Source: Tistlia sp040905785
GTDB lineage: Bacteria; Pseudomonadota; Alphaproteobacteria; Kiloniellales; DSM-21159
Reading direction: 5' to 3'
DNA: 64,000 nt
NCBI RefSeq assembly: GCF_040905785.1
Contig: NZ_JBBDQW010000054.1
Coordinates: 46,815 to 110,814, forward strand
In this document: positions 37,096 through 45,804 of the stretch, in pieces
Layout of the letters: each line of letters starts with the position of its first letter
Numbering within the stretch: position 1 is the stretch's first letter
The notes under the pieces: model-generated
Seen by the model: the letters and a program-made list of their open reading frames with translations, nothing else
Databases searched by the model: none
What the model was told of the DNA's origin: nothing
Program-made: the position numbers and the translations under genes

Positions 37096-38775
37096 TCAGA
37101 ACAGCGCGGCCAGGGCGAAGGCCAGGGCGGCGACGGCGATGCCGCAGGCCAGGGCGGCGAGCCGGGCGGTGCTGCGCCGGCGGTCGATCGCCGCCAGCAC
37201 CTCGGGGTCGACCCTCAGGTTGCCCTCGGCGATGCGCCGTGCCGCCGCCTCGAGCTGGCGCATCAGCTCGGGCAGCCGCTGCAGGCCCTCGGCCAGTCCC
37301 TCGGCGCCCTCGCGCAGGCGCGCCTCCGGACCGCGATGGACGCGCACCCAGCCGGCGATCAGCGGCTCGGCCAGCAACCAGATGTTGAGGCTGGGGTCGA
37401 GCTGGCGGCTGACCCCCTCGGCCATCAGCATGTTCTTCTGCAGCAGCACGAGCTGGGGCTGCACCGGCATCGAGAAGGACTCGGTCAGGCTCAGCAGCTG
37501 GCCGAGCAGGCGGGCGAAGGAGATGCGCTGCAGCGGCCGGCCGAAGATCGGCTCGCAGACCGAGCGCAGGGCCTGGGCGAAGAGCTCCTGGGACTGGTCG
37601 GGCGGCAGGAAGCCGGCCTCGACGTGGACCTGGGCGAGGCGGCGGTAGTCGCGCGCCAGGGTCGCCAGCAGCATGTCGGCCAGGAAGGCGCGGGTCGTGC
37701 GATCCAGCCGCCCCATGATGCCGAAGTCGACGGCGGCGATGGCGCCCTCGGCGGTGACCATCATGTTGCCGGGGTGCTGGTCGCCGTGGAAGAAGCCGTC
37801 CCGGAACACCTGGTTGAAGAAGATCGTCGCCGCGATCTCCAGGATCGCCGGGATGTCGTGGCCGGCGGCGAGGAGGGCGGCGCGGTCGTCGAGCGGGATG
37901 CCGGCGATCCGGCTCATGGTCAGGGCGCGCCGGCCGGTGCGCTCCCAGTCGACCTGGGGCACGACGTAGGTCTCGTCGCCGGCGAAGTTGACGGCCAGCT
38001 CCGAGGCCGCGGCGGCCTCGAGCCGGAGGTCCATCTCGCAGCGAACGGTCGAGGCGAAGAGGTCGACCAGCGCGACCGGCCTGAGACGGCGCAGGCGCGG
38101 CTGGGTGCGCTCGGCAAGGTGGGCGAGCCAATAGAAGAGCTGCAGGTCGCGCTCGAAGGCGCGCTCGATGCCCGGGCGCAGGACCTTGACCGCGACCGGC
38201 TGTGGCTCGTCCTGCCCGTCGACGCCGTCGAGCGACTCAGCGTCCCCGAGCAGGTCCGGTGCGCCGAGCGGTTCCGGCGCGCCGAAGGGATCGCCCGGCA
38301 CCCGCGGCCCCGGGGGGGCGAGCGGATCCCTGGCGCCGGGGTCGGGGCGGGTGACCGCGAAGTGGACCTGGGCGATCGAGGCGGCCGAGACCGGGGTCTC
38401 GTCGAACGACAGGAACAGGCTGTCGAGCGGCCGGCCGAGCTCGGCCTCGATGGCCCGGCGCGCCTGCTCGGCCGGGAAGGGCGGCAGGCGGTCGTGGAGC
38501 TGCGCCAAGTCCTCGGCCATGCGCTCGCCGACCAGGTCGGCGCGCGTCGCCAGGAACTGGCCGAGCTTGATGAAGGAGGGGCCGAGGTCGCCGAGGGCGC
38601 GCGCCAGCTTCTCCCCCGGGCGCCCCGGCACGGCGCGCGGGCTCAGCCGGCGCAGCAGCGCGACCAGCGCCGGGAACAGCTGCAGGTCCTCGACCGCCGC
38701 CAGGGCGTCGTGGCGCGCCAGCACGCGGGCGATGGCGAGAAGCCGGAACGGGAGGACCGCGTTTCGCCAGACCAC
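37096..38775 (-). CDS. ubiB: Ubiquinone biosynthesis ATPase/kinase-like protein UbiB
   Basis: A 559-residue atypical kinase-like protein supporting ubiquinone synthesis at the membrane. The KxGQ motif is FIKLGQF (K70), the catalytic-type strand VAVKVLRP (K197), and the metal site FHGDQHPGNMMV with AAVDFGIMG. A hydrophobic hairpin ends the protein. A Pro/Gly/Asp-rich insertion of about 50 residues (142-193) splits SIAQVHFA from VAVKV, where other UbiB proteins have only a short turn. The GTG start lies 8 bp after the ubiE stop. Confidence 0.92.
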   Translation of the reverse strand: MVWRNAVLPFRLLAIARVLARHDALAAVEDLQLFPALVALLRRLSPRAVPGRPGEKLARALGDLGPSFIKLGQFLATRADLVGERMAEDLAQLHDRLPPFPAEQARRAIEAELGRPLDSLFLSFDETPVSAASIAQVHFAVTRPDPGARDPLAPPGPRVPGDPFGAPEPLGAPDLLGDAESLDGVDGQDEPQPVAVKVLRPGIERAFERDLQLFYWLAHLAERTQPRLRRLRPVALVDLFASTVRCEMDLRLEAAAASELAVNFAGDETYVVPQVDWERTGRRALTMSRIAGIPLDDRAALLAAGHDIPAILEIAATIFFNQVFRDGFFHGDQHPGNMMVTAEGAIAAVDFGIMGRLDRTTRAFLADMLLATLARDYRRLAQVHVEAGFLPPDQSQELFAQALRSVCEPIFGRPLQRISFARLLGQLLSLTESFSMPVQPQLVLLQKNMLMAEGVSRQLDPSLNIWLLAEPLIAGWVRVHRGPEARLREGAEGLAEGLQRLPELMRQLEAAARRIAEGNLRVDPEVLAAIDRRRSTARLAALACGIAVAALAFALAALF

Positions 38776-38783
38776 GGGAGCGC

Positions 38784-39587
38784 TCAGAGCCGCCAGGCGG
38801 AATGCAGCGCCGCGATGCCGCCCGACAGGTTGCTGTAGCGGACCTGCTCCAGGCCGGCCGCCCGGATCCGCTCGGCGAGCTCGGCCTGGGCCGGGAAGCG
38901 GCGGATCGACTCGACCAGATAGACGTAGGAGTCGCGGTCGCCTGCCACGGCGCCGCCCAGCCTCGGCAGCACGTTGTCGGACCACAGCGCGTAGGCGCGG
39001 TCGAGCGCCGGCAGCACGACCCGGCTGAACTCCAGGCAGAGGAAGCGGCCGCCCGGCTTCAGGACGCGCCGCGCCTCGGCCAGTGCGCGGTCGATGTGGG
39101 TCACGTTGCGCAGGCCGAAGGCGATCGTGTAGGCGTCGAAACTGGCGTCGGGCAGGGGCAGCGCCTCGGCGTCGCCGCAGACCCAGTGCAGGGGGCCGAG
39201 CCGTCCGCTGTCGACGGCGCGGTCGCGGCCGACCCGCAGCATGTCCTCGGTGAGGTCGAGCACCGTGACGTCGGCGTGGCCCTCGGTGCGGTCCAGAATC
39301 CGGAAGGCGATGTCGCCGGTGCCGCCGGCGACGTCGAGCAGGGCCTCGCCGGCGCGCGGCCGCAGCCGGTCGAGCATGCTGGCCTTCCACAGCCGGTGGA
39401 TGCCGAGCGACATGAGGTCGTTCATGACGTCGTAGCGGCCGGCGACCGAGCGGAAGACGTCGCGCACCAGGGCCGGCTTCTCGCTGGCCTCGACCTCGCG
39501 CTCGCCGAAGGCGACGCGGCTCTCGCCGGCCCCCGGCTCCTCGGCCGCGCGCTTGCGGCGCGCCTGCTCTGCTGCTTGCTTCGTCAT
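38784..39587 (-). CDS. ubiE: Ubiquinone/menaquinone C-methyltransferase UbiE
   Basis: A 267-residue SAM-dependent methyltransferase of quinone synthesis. The SAM motif I is LLDVAGGTGDIAF (83-95). FGLRNVTHIDRALAEARRVLKPGG and SDNVLPRLGG are family hallmarks. The N-terminal 25 residues are Lys/Arg/Glu-rich and extra, with FGEREV starting the usual sequence. It is transcribed towards ubiB and diverges from mutM with 91 bp between starts. Confidence 0.95.
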   Translation of the reverse strand: MTKQAAEQARRKRAAEEPGAGESRVAFGEREVEASEKPALVRDVFRSVAGRYDVMNDLMSLGIHRLWKASMLDRLRPRAGEALLDVAGGTGDIAFRILDRTEGHADVTVLDLTEDMLRVGRDRAVDSGRLGPLHWVCGDAEALPLPDASFDAYTIAFGLRNVTHIDRALAEARRVLKPGGRFLCLEFSRVVLPALDRAYALWSDNVLPRLGGAVAGDRDSYVYLVESIRRFPAQAELAERIRAAGLEQVRYSNLSGGIAALHSAWRL

Positions 39588-39678
39588 GGCGCGGGACGAT
39601 AGCGCCTGGCCCGGGCTTCGGCTAGCGTGCCGCTCGACGCGACGCCCACCCCGCCAGCCGCGAGCGGCCCAGTCGAGC

Positions 39679-40521
39679 ATGCCCGAGCTTCCCGAAGTCG
39701 AAACCGTCTGCCGCGGGCTCCGCCCGGTGCTCGAGGGGCGCCTGCTGCGCCGCGTCGAACAGCGCCGGCCCGACCTGCGCTTCCCGCTGCCGGAGCGCTT
39801 CGTCGAGCGCCTCACCGGCCAGCGCCTGACCCGCATCGAGCGCCGCGCGAAGTTCATTCTGGCGCATCTTCAGGGCGGCGAGACGCTGCTCTGCCATCTC
39901 GGCATGTCGGGGCGCATGCTGCTGGTCGACGACCCGGCGCTGCCGGCGGAAAAGCACGACCACGTCGTGCTGGAGACCGACGAGGGGCGCCAGGTGCGCT
40001 TCAACGACGCGCGCCGCTTCGGCTTCATGGACCTCTGGCCGACCGAGGGCCTGGCCCAGCACCCGATGCTGGCACCGCTCGGCCCGGAACCCCTGTCCAA
40101 CAGCTTCAACGGCCCGGTGCTGGCTGCCGCGCTGTCCGGTCGGACCAGCTCGATCAAGGCGGCCCTGCTCGACCAGCGGGTCGTCGCCGGGCTCGGCAAC
40201 ATCTACGTCTCGGAAGCGCTGTTCCACGCGGGCCTGTCGCCCCGGCGCCTGGCGGGGAGCGTGCAGGGCGGCCGCGCCGAGCGGCTGGCGGCGGCCGTCC
40301 GCGACGTCCTGATCCGGGCGATCGCAGCCGGCGGCAGCTCGCTGCGCGACTACGTCCAGGCCTCCGGGGAGCTCGGCTACTTCCAGCATGCCTGGGCTGT
40401 CTACGGGCGCGAGGGCCAAGCCTGCCCGGGCTGCGATTGCGAGCCGGGGGCCGGCGGCGGGATTCGCCGCCTGGTGCAGTCCAACCGGTCGACTTTCTAC
40501 TGTCCCCGCCGGCAGCGCTAG
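39679..40521 (+). CDS. mutM: Formamidopyrimidine-DNA glycosylase
   Basis: A 280-residue base-excision enzyme removing 8-oxoguanine. The N-terminus after Met is PELPEVE (catalytic P2 and E3) and the conserved Lys is in RRAKFIL. LLDQRVVAGLGNIYVSE is the H2TH region. The zinc finger is odd: CPGC is followed by CE (CDC), and the final pair reads CPRRQ where MutM has CPxCQ, so the fourth Cys ligand is replaced by Arg. The extra Cys in CDC might substitute. Otherwise typical and likely active. Confidence 0.93.
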   Translation: MPELPEVETVCRGLRPVLEGRLLRRVEQRRPDLRFPLPERFVERLTGQRLTRIERRAKFILAHLQGGETLLCHLGMSGRMLLVDDPALPAEKHDHVVLETDEGRQVRFNDARRFGFMDLWPTEGLAQHPMLAPLGPEPLSNSFNGPVLAAALSGRTSSIKAALLDQRVVAGLGNIYVSEALFHAGLSPRRLAGSVQGGRAERLAAAVRDVLIRAIAAGGSSLRDYVQASGELGYFQHAWAVYGREGQACPGCDCEPGAGGGIRRLVQSNRSTFYCPRRQR

Positions 40522-40537
40522 GCTATCTCTGGGCCTC

Positions 40538-41047
40538 ATGACGAGCCAGACGTCCCGCCACGCGTCCCGCTGCGACCCGGGGCCCGCGCCACGCCCGGTG
40601 CGGATCGCCCTGCGCCCGGCCCGGTCGCTCACCGCCCTCCTGCTTCCCGTCCTGCTGGCGCTCGCAGCGGTGCCCGTGCCGGCGGCGGCCGCGATCCCGG
40701 TCGCCGGCGCGCAGCAGGCGCAGGCGACGCCGGAAGCCGATACCGCGGAGGAGGCGCCGCGCTTCTTCGCGGACCTCGACGACCTGCCGCTGATGGCCGG
40801 CCTCCAGGAGATGGCGGAGGCCAGTATCGCCTTCGACAAGCCGGGCGGGCGGATCGGCGAGGTCTACGCCGAGGGCGCCGTCCCGGCGGAGCAGGTGCGC
40901 GCCTTCTACGAGGAGGCGTTACCGCACTTCGGCTGGCAGGCGGTCGCCGAAAACCGGTACCGGCGCGACGGCGAGAGCCTGGAGCTCGAAATCAGCGAGG
41001 CCGCCGGCGTCACGACGCTGCGGATCGCGCTCTCGCCCACCGACTGA
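40538..41047 (+). CDS. Secreted or membrane-anchored protein of unknown function
   Basis: A 169-residue protein. A basic N-terminus leads to a hydrophobic helix (about residues 29-52, Leu/Ala/Val-rich ending PAAAA), so it is exported or anchored. The remaining domain includes FYEEALPHFGW and a pattern of short strands to the C-terminus. I recognise no named domain. It starts 16 bp after mutM and lies before the enoyl-CoA hydratase gene. I have seen similar small proteins in this place in other alphaproteobacteria, but know no function. Confidence 0.7.
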   Translation: MTSQTSRHASRCDPGPAPRPVRIALRPARSLTALLLPVLLALAAVPVPAAAAIPVAGAQQAQATPEADTAEEAPRFFADLDDLPLMAGLQEMAEASIAFDKPGGRIGEVYAEGAVPAEQVRAFYEEALPHFGWQAVAENRYRRDGESLELEISEAAGVTTLRIALSPTD

Positions 41048-41117
41048 AAACCCCCTTCCTGGCCGCCGCCGCCGCGCGGCGCCTACCGGACAAGCAAAAC
41101 CGAGGAGAGCAAGCCGC

Positions 41118-41894
41118 ATGGCCTTCGAGAACATCCTGGTCGACCGCAAGGGTGCGGTCGGCGTCGTCACGCTGAACCGGCCCAAGGCGCTCAACGCGCT
41201 TTGCGCCGCCCTGATCGCCGAGCTCGGCGAGGCGCTGGCCGACCTGGAGGCGGACGACGCGATCCGCTGCATCGTCGTCACCGGCTCGGACAAGGCCTTC
41301 GCCGCGGGCGCCGACATCAAGGAGATGCAGGCGAAGTCCTACGCCGACGTGCTCGACGAGGACTTCATCACCGGCGACTGGGAGGTCCTGGCGCGCTGCC
41401 GCAAGCCGACCATCGCCGCGGTCGCCGGCTTCGCGCTCGGCGGCGGCTGCGAGATCGCCATGATGTGCGACATGATCCTGGCTGCGGAGACGGCGAAGTT
41501 CGGCCAGCCGGAGATCAAGCTGGGCACGATCCCGGGCTCGGGCGGGACCCAGCGCCTGACCCGCTCGGTCGGCAAGTCGCTGGCCATGTACCTCTGCCTG
41601 AGCGGCGACATGATCGATGCCGAGACCGCGCTTCGCGCCGGGCTGGTCGCCAAGGTGCTGCCGGCCGAGGGCTTCCTGGAGGCGGTCATGAAGGTCGCCG
41701 AGACCATCGCCGGTCACTCGCTGCCGGTGCTGCGGATCTGCAAGGAGTCGGTCAACGTCGCCTACGAGACCAGCCTTGCCGAGGGCGTGCGCTTCGAGCG
41801 CCGGAGCTTCCACGGGACCTTCGCGCTGGACGACCGCAGCGAGGGCATGGAGGCCTTCGTCGCCAAGCGCAAGCCGGACTTCCGGCACCGCTGA
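41118..41894 (+). CDS. Enoyl-CoA hydratase
   Basis: A 258-residue crotonase hydrating trans-2-enoyl-CoA in beta-oxidation. Both catalytic glutamates are present, E112 in GGGCEIAMMCD and E132 in GQPEIKLGT, spaced 20 residues as in rat mitochondrial enoyl-CoA hydratase. The oxyanion loop AAGADIKEM is intact. The C-terminus GMEAFVAKRKPDFRHR is standard. GAGGAGAGC precedes the ATG. A housekeeping-type short-chain hydratase placed before rpsT-dnaA, as often in this class. Confidence 0.95.
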   Translation: MAFENILVDRKGAVGVVTLNRPKALNALCAALIAELGEALADLEADDAIRCIVVTGSDKAFAAGADIKEMQAKSYADVLDEDFITGDWEVLARCRKPTIAAVAGFALGGGCEIAMMCDMILAAETAKFGQPEIKLGTIPGSGGTQRLTRSVGKSLAMYLCLSGDMIDAETALRAGLVAKVLPAEGFLEAVMKVAETIAGHSLPVLRICKESVNVAYETSLAEGVRFERRSFHGTFALDDRSEGMEAFVAKRKPDFRHR

Positions 41895-41932
41895 CGTCCG
41901 CCGCCCCGTCGGGCGTGCGCCCAAGCGCGCGC

Positions 41933-41961
41933 TTGACGGCCCTGGGGCGCCTCGCTATAAG
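41933..41961 (+). promoter_or_regulatory. Sigma-70 promoter of rpsT
   Basis: TTGACG (41933-41938), 17-bp spacer, TATAAG (41956-41961). This is the best housekeeping promoter match I found in the window. Transcription should start near 41968, about 30 bp before the rpsT ATG. Confidence 0.8.
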
Positions 41962-41999
41962 CGCGCCTCTCTCCGAACGTATCGATGGATCAGGACAAG

Positions 42000-42263
42000 A
42001 TGGCGAACCATAAGTCCGCCGAGAAGCGCATTCGTCGCAATGCCCGGCGCGCCGAGATCAACGGGATGCGCCGCTCGCGCATCCGCACCTTCATGAAGAA
42101 GATCGAGCTGGCGATCGCCGGCGGCGACAAGGGCACCGCGCAGGAGGCCTTCAAGGTCGCCCAGCCGGAGCTGCAGCGCGGCGTCTCGAAGGGTGTGGTG
42201 CATCGCAACACGGCGGCGCGCACGCTCTCGCGCCTTTCGACCCGCATCAAGACCATGGCCTGA
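42000..42263 (+). CDS. rpsT: 30S ribosomal protein S20
   Basis: An 87-residue 16S rRNA-binding protein. MANHKSAEKRIRRNARRAE is the standard S20 start, so I chose the ATG at 42000 rather than an in-frame ATG five codons earlier; AGGA lies 5 bp before it. The basic, helical composition and HRNTAARTLSRL near the C-terminus fit. It has its own promoter and a strong terminator. Confidence 0.97.
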   Translation: MANHKSAEKRIRRNARRAEINGMRRSRIRTFMKKIELAIAGGDKGTAQEAFKVAQPELQRGVSKGVVHRNTAARTLSRLSTRIKTMA

Positions 42264-42302
42264 GCCGTCGCGCCCTCCCCGGAGGGCGCGGACGAGGGTA
42301 TC

Positions 42303-42344
42303 GAAGGCAGCGCCGTCCCGTCGGGACGGCGCTGCCTTCTTTTT
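42303..42344 (+). terminator. Rho-independent terminator of rpsT
   Basis: A 17-bp perfect stem (42303-42319 with 42323-42339) closed by a 3-nt loop is followed by TTTTT. It is the strongest intrinsic terminator in the window and isolates rpsT from dnaA. Confidence 0.93.
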
Positions 42345-42867
42345 GTGCGCACCCCGGTCGGGTGCCGCCTGCCTGCGTCCTTGCGCGGGCCGGCAAAAGT
42401 TTTCACGAAGGTCGGCCGGGCGATTCGCCCGATTCCTCGGAGACTTAGGGGGCGATTTTCGAGTCTTCGGGAAGCCGTAATATTTCGTTCGTTTTTTGAT
42501 CCAGTTGCCCGCGAACACCGTGTCGGGTACATTAAACGACCCTGCAAGACAGGCTGGGACGCAAGTACTAATCATCACAAGTAAACAATAAATGCGTCCG
42601 TTCCAAAGAAAAAGCCGGATTTTCTACCGATGAGGGGGGGCGGAGACTTGACTCATTGTGTGGCTGAGCGCTGATTAAGCAGCCGAAGCGACCTGCTGCC
42701 GGCCGATAGCCGCAGCGGCAGGGACGCGCCGTCGCCGGCCGGGGAGGGCTTCGATCCCTCCGTTCCAGGATGCCTGGATCTCTGGGTTCGGCAGCGGTCC
42801 GCTAGTCGGAGGGGAGCGCCGCGCGACGGGATCTCCTCCCGGTATCATTGACGGACGAGGGCAGACA
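42345..42867 (+). other. AT-rich region upstream of dnaA, possible regulatory/origin region
   Basis: No gene is seen in this 523 bp. It contains the most AT-rich patch of the window (about 42475-42640). Four GANTC sites lie at 42422, 42431, 42461 and 42650. An inverted repeat GGACGCA (42557-42563) / TGCGTCC (42593-42599) encloses 29 AT-rich bases. I found no consensus DnaA box (TTATCCACA), so an origin here is unproven. Alphaproteobacterial origins often lie elsewhere, such as near hemE. Confidence 0.35.
42648..42678 (+). promoter_or_regulatory. Possible dnaA promoter with GANTC overlapping -35
   Basis: TTGACT (42648-42653) resembles a -35 and overlaps GACTC (42650-42654), a CcrM-type methylation site. 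The best -10 is weak (GATTAA at 42673-42678, spacer 19). It is 190 bp upstream of the dnaA start. Confidence 0.28.
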
Positions 42868-44430
42868 GTGGACGCGAGACTTGAAGCGAGCGCGCGAACC
42901 TTGGCCAGTGACGAGCAAAGCGGGGGCGCCCTGGCGGAGCGGTGGGTCCGGGTCCGGACCAGGCTCCGCTCGGAGGTCGGCGAAGCGGCCTTCAAGAGCT
43001 GGCTCAAGCCCCTGGTCATGATGGGCCTGCGCGACTCGGCGGTCCGGCTCGGCGTTCCCTCGCGGTTCATGCGCGACTGGGTGATCGGCAACTACGCCGA
43101 GCGCCTGCGCCATCTCTGGAGCGAGGAGGCCCCGGAGGTCCGCGGGGTCGAGATCGTGGTCCTGCCGCCGCACAGCGCCACCCCCCGCGATGCCACCTCT
43201 CGCGACGCCACCCCGCGCGACGCCACGCCGCGCGATGGGCGGGCACCGGCCGGGGCGGAGGCGCCGTCGGGCGGCGCCGGCGCGCCGGCGCATCCGGGCA
43301 CGTCGCGCGAGGCCGAGGCCCGGGCACTCGCCCACGACCAGGCGGCGCGCGCCCAGGCGGTCGCCGACGATGCCGGCAAGGCAGCGCTGGACGCCCGCGC
43401 CCTGGAGATCTCTGCGCCGCTCGACCCGCGCTTCACCTTCGACAACTTCGTCGTCGGCAAGCCGAACGAGCTGGCCTACGCCGCCGCCCGGCGCGTCGCC
43501 GAGGCCGAGACCGTGCCCTTTAACCCGCTGTTCCTCTATGGCTCGGTCGGCCTCGGCAAGACCCACCTGATGCACGCCATCGCCTGGCACCTGCGCATCC
43601 ACAGCCCGGCCAAGCGCGTCATCTACCTCTCGGCCGAGAAGTTCATGTACCAGTTCGTGCGGGCCCTGCGGACCAAGGACACCATGGCCTTCAAGGAGCA
43701 GTTCCGCACCGTCGACGTGCTGATGATCGACGACGTGCAGTTCATCTCCGGCCGCGAGGCGACCCAGGAGGAGTTCTTCCATACCTTCAACGCCCTGGTC
43801 GACCACAACCGCCAGGTCGTGATCTCCGCCGACAAGAGCCCCTCCGACCTGGAGGGCGTCGACGAGCGCATGCGCTCGCGCTTCGGCTGGGGCCTGGTCG
43901 CCGACATCCACCCGACGACCTACGAGCTCCGGCTCGGCATCCTGCAGGCCAAGGCCGAGCAGGTCGGCGTCACCGTGCCGCTCAAGGTCATCGAGTTCCT
44001 GGCCCACAAGATCACCTCCAACGTCCGCGAGCTGGAGGGTGCGCTCAACCGCATCGTCGCCCACGCGACCCTGGTCGGCCGGCCGGTCACGCTGGAGACC
44101 ACCCAGGAGGTCCTGCACGACCTGCTCCGCGCCTCCGACCGCCGGGTCACCATCGAGGAGATCCAGAAGCGGGTCGCCGAGCACTTCAACATCCGCTTCG
44201 CGGACATGACCTCGGCGCGCCGAGCCCGCGCCGTCGCCCGGCCGCGCCAGGTCGCGATGTACCTGGCCAAGCAGCTGACCAGCCGCTCGCTGCCCGAGAT
44301 CGGCCGCAAGTTCGGCGGCCGCGACCACACCACGGTGATGCACGCCGTGCGCAAGGTCGACGAGCTGCGCGCCGGCGACCCCAGCTTCGCCGAGGATGTC
44401 GAGCTGCTGCGGCGCATGCTGGAGGCCTGA
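42868..44430 (+). CDS. dnaA: Chromosomal replication initiator DnaA
   Basis: A 520-residue AAA+ initiator that opens the origin. Domain I is residues 20-100. Domain II is an unusually long Ala/Pro/Arg linker (about 100-183) with four ATPRD-type repeats. The AAA+ core has Walker A GSVGLGKT (225-232), Walker B VLMIDDVQF and arginine-finger region DERMRSRFGWG. Domain IV has the DNA-binding signature GGRDHTTVMHAV. The start is GTG preceded by GAGGGCAG. A DnaA of this length is slightly longer than usual because of domain II. Confidence 0.96.
   Translation: MDARLEASARTLASDEQSGGALAERWVRVRTRLRSEVGEAAFKSWLKPLVMMGLRDSAVRLGVPSRFMRDWVIGNYAERLRHLWSEEAPEVRGVEIVVLPPHSATPRDATSRDATPRDATPRDGRAPAGAEAPSGGAGAPAHPGTSREAEARALAHDQAARAQAVADDAGKAALDARALEISAPLDPRFTFDNFVVGKPNELAYAAARRVAEAETVPFNPLFLYGSVGLGKTHLMHAIAWHLRIHSPAKRVIYLSAEKFMYQFVRALRTKDTMAFKEQFRTVDVLMIDDVQFISGREATQEEFFHTFNALVDHNRQVVISADKSPSDLEGVDERMRSRFGWGLVADIHPTTYELRLGILQAKAEQVGVTVPLKVIEFLAHKITSNVRELEGALNRIVAHATLVGRPVTLETTQEVLHDLLRASDRRVTIEEIQKRVAEHFNIRFADMTSARRARAVARPRQVAMYLAKQLTSRSLPEIGRKFGGRDHTTVMHAVRKVDELRAGDPSFAEDVELLRRMLEA
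43177..43236 (+). repeat. 15-bp tandem repeat in DnaA domain II
   Basis: Four diverged 15-bp units encode ATPRD-ATSRD-ATPRD-ATPRD (residues 104-123). It lies in the flexible linker between domain I and the AAA+ core. Confidence 0.9.
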
Positions 44431-44547
44431 GCCGAGGCGGCGGCCGCGCCGCCGGCCGCAGCCCCCTTCCGGCGGCCTCGGCTGGGGCCTCCGCGCTTCG
44501 GCGGCTGTCGCTAAAGGCGTGAAAATCCTTACGCTATTAGGCCGCTA

Positions 44548-44556
44548 TGCTATAGT
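44548..44556 (+). promoter_or_regulatory. Extended -10 promoter for dnaN
   Basis: TG at 44548-44549, one base, then TATAGT (44551-44556) makes an extended -10. The -35 position (CTTACG or TTACGC near 44528) is poor. It sits 133 bp upstream of the dnaN ATG in the 258-bp gap after dnaA. Confidence 0.45.
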
Positions 44557-44688
44557 GCGCCCCCGAAATCCGGTGCCGCCGAGTCGTGGCACGCGCTTGC
44601 GAAGACGGGTCCTGCCCGCACTGCTCGCGCCGTTGCGGTTCCGTGTCCACCCAAGGCGCCTCCTGCCAGACCGAAGAGTTTCCCGACG

Positions 44689-45804
44689 ATGAAGCTGACG
44701 ATCGAACGCGCGGCCCTCCTGCGGGCGCTGGCCCATGTCCAGAGTGTCGTCGAGCGGCGCAACACCATCCCGATCCTGTCGAACGTGCTGCTCGAGGCGC
44801 AGGACGGCCGGCTCGGGCTGACCGCGACCGACATGGACCTGACGATCGTCGAGCAGACCGAGGCGGCGGTCTCGACGCCGGGCGCCACGACCGCGCCGGC
44901 GCACACGCTCTACGACATCATCCGCAAGCTGCCCGAAGGCGCGGAGGTCGAGCTGTCGGCCGGGGCCGAGGGCCAGCTCAGCCTGCGCGCCGGCCGCTCG
45001 ATCTTCAGCCTGGCGACCCTGCCGCGCGAGGACTTTCCGACCGCCGGCGCCGCCGAGCTGCCGCACAGCTTCGAGCTGCAGGCGCGCGAGGCCAAGCACC
45101 TGATCGACCGGACCCGCTTCGCGATCTCGACCGAGGAGACGCGCTACTACCTCAACGGCATCTACCTGCACGCCGCGACCAGCGGCGAGGTGCCGGTGCT
45201 GCGCGCCGTGGCGACCGACGGCCACCGCCTGGCCCGCTTCGAGATGCCGCTGCCGTCGGGCGCCGAGGGCATGCCCGGCGTCATCGTGCCGCGCAAGACC
45301 GTCAACGAGCTGCGCAAGCTGATCGACGAGGTCGACGGCGCGCTGACCGTCTCGCTCTCGGAGACGCGGATCCGCTTCGCCTTCGGCGCGACGATCCTGA
45401 CCTCGAAGCTGATCGACGGCACCTTCCCCGACTACGAGCGGGTCATTCCGACCGGCAACGACAAGCTCATGGAGGTCGACTGCAAGTCCTTCGCCGAGGC
45501 CGTCGACCGCGTCTCTACGATCTCCAGCGAGAAGAGCCGGGCGGTCAAGATGAGTGTCACCGAGGGCACCGTGACCCTCTCGGCGACCAGCCCGGAGAAT
45601 GGCAGCGCCGAGGAAGACCTCTCGATCAGCTACAGCGGCCCGACGATCGAGATCGGCTTCAACTCGCGCTACCTGCTCGACATCGCCAGCCAGATCGAGG
45701 GCGAGGGCGCCGAGTTCGCCATGGCCGACGCCTCCTCGCCGACCCTGGTCCGCGACGTCACCGATTCCAGCGCGCTCTACGTGCTGATGCCGATGCGGGT
45801 TTAG
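44689..45804 (+). CDS. dnaN: DNA polymerase III beta subunit (sliding clamp)
   Basis: A 371-residue clamp subunit; a dimer rings DNA and holds polymerase III. The N-terminus MKLTIERAALLRALAHVQ and the C-terminal YVLMPMRV are diagnostic. Three repeated clamp domains fill the length, with TNDGHRL-equivalent VATDGHRLARFEMPLP in domain 2. It follows dnaA after 258 bp with a promoter between. Normal length. Confidence 0.96.
   Translation: MKLTIERAALLRALAHVQSVVERRNTIPILSNVLLEAQDGRLGLTATDMDLTIVEQTEAAVSTPGATTAPAHTLYDIIRKLPEGAEVELSAGAEGQLSLRAGRSIFSLATLPREDFPTAGAAELPHSFELQAREAKHLIDRTRFAISTEETRYYLNGIYLHAATSGEVPVLRAVATDGHRLARFEMPLPSGAEGMPGVIVPRKTVNELRKLIDEVDGALTVSLSETRIRFAFGATILTSKLIDGTFPDYERVIPTGNDKLMEVDCKSFAEAVDRVSTISSEKSRAVKMSVTEGTVTLSATSPENGSAEEDLSISYSGPTIEIGFNSRYLLDIASQIEGEGAEFAMADASSPTLVRDVTDSSALYVLMPMRV

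Noticed and set aside
42345..42867. Definite chromosomal origin with DnaA boxes
   Set aside because: No TTATCCACA-like box with more than six matching positions was found, and dnaA is often not adjacent to the origin in alphaproteobacteria.
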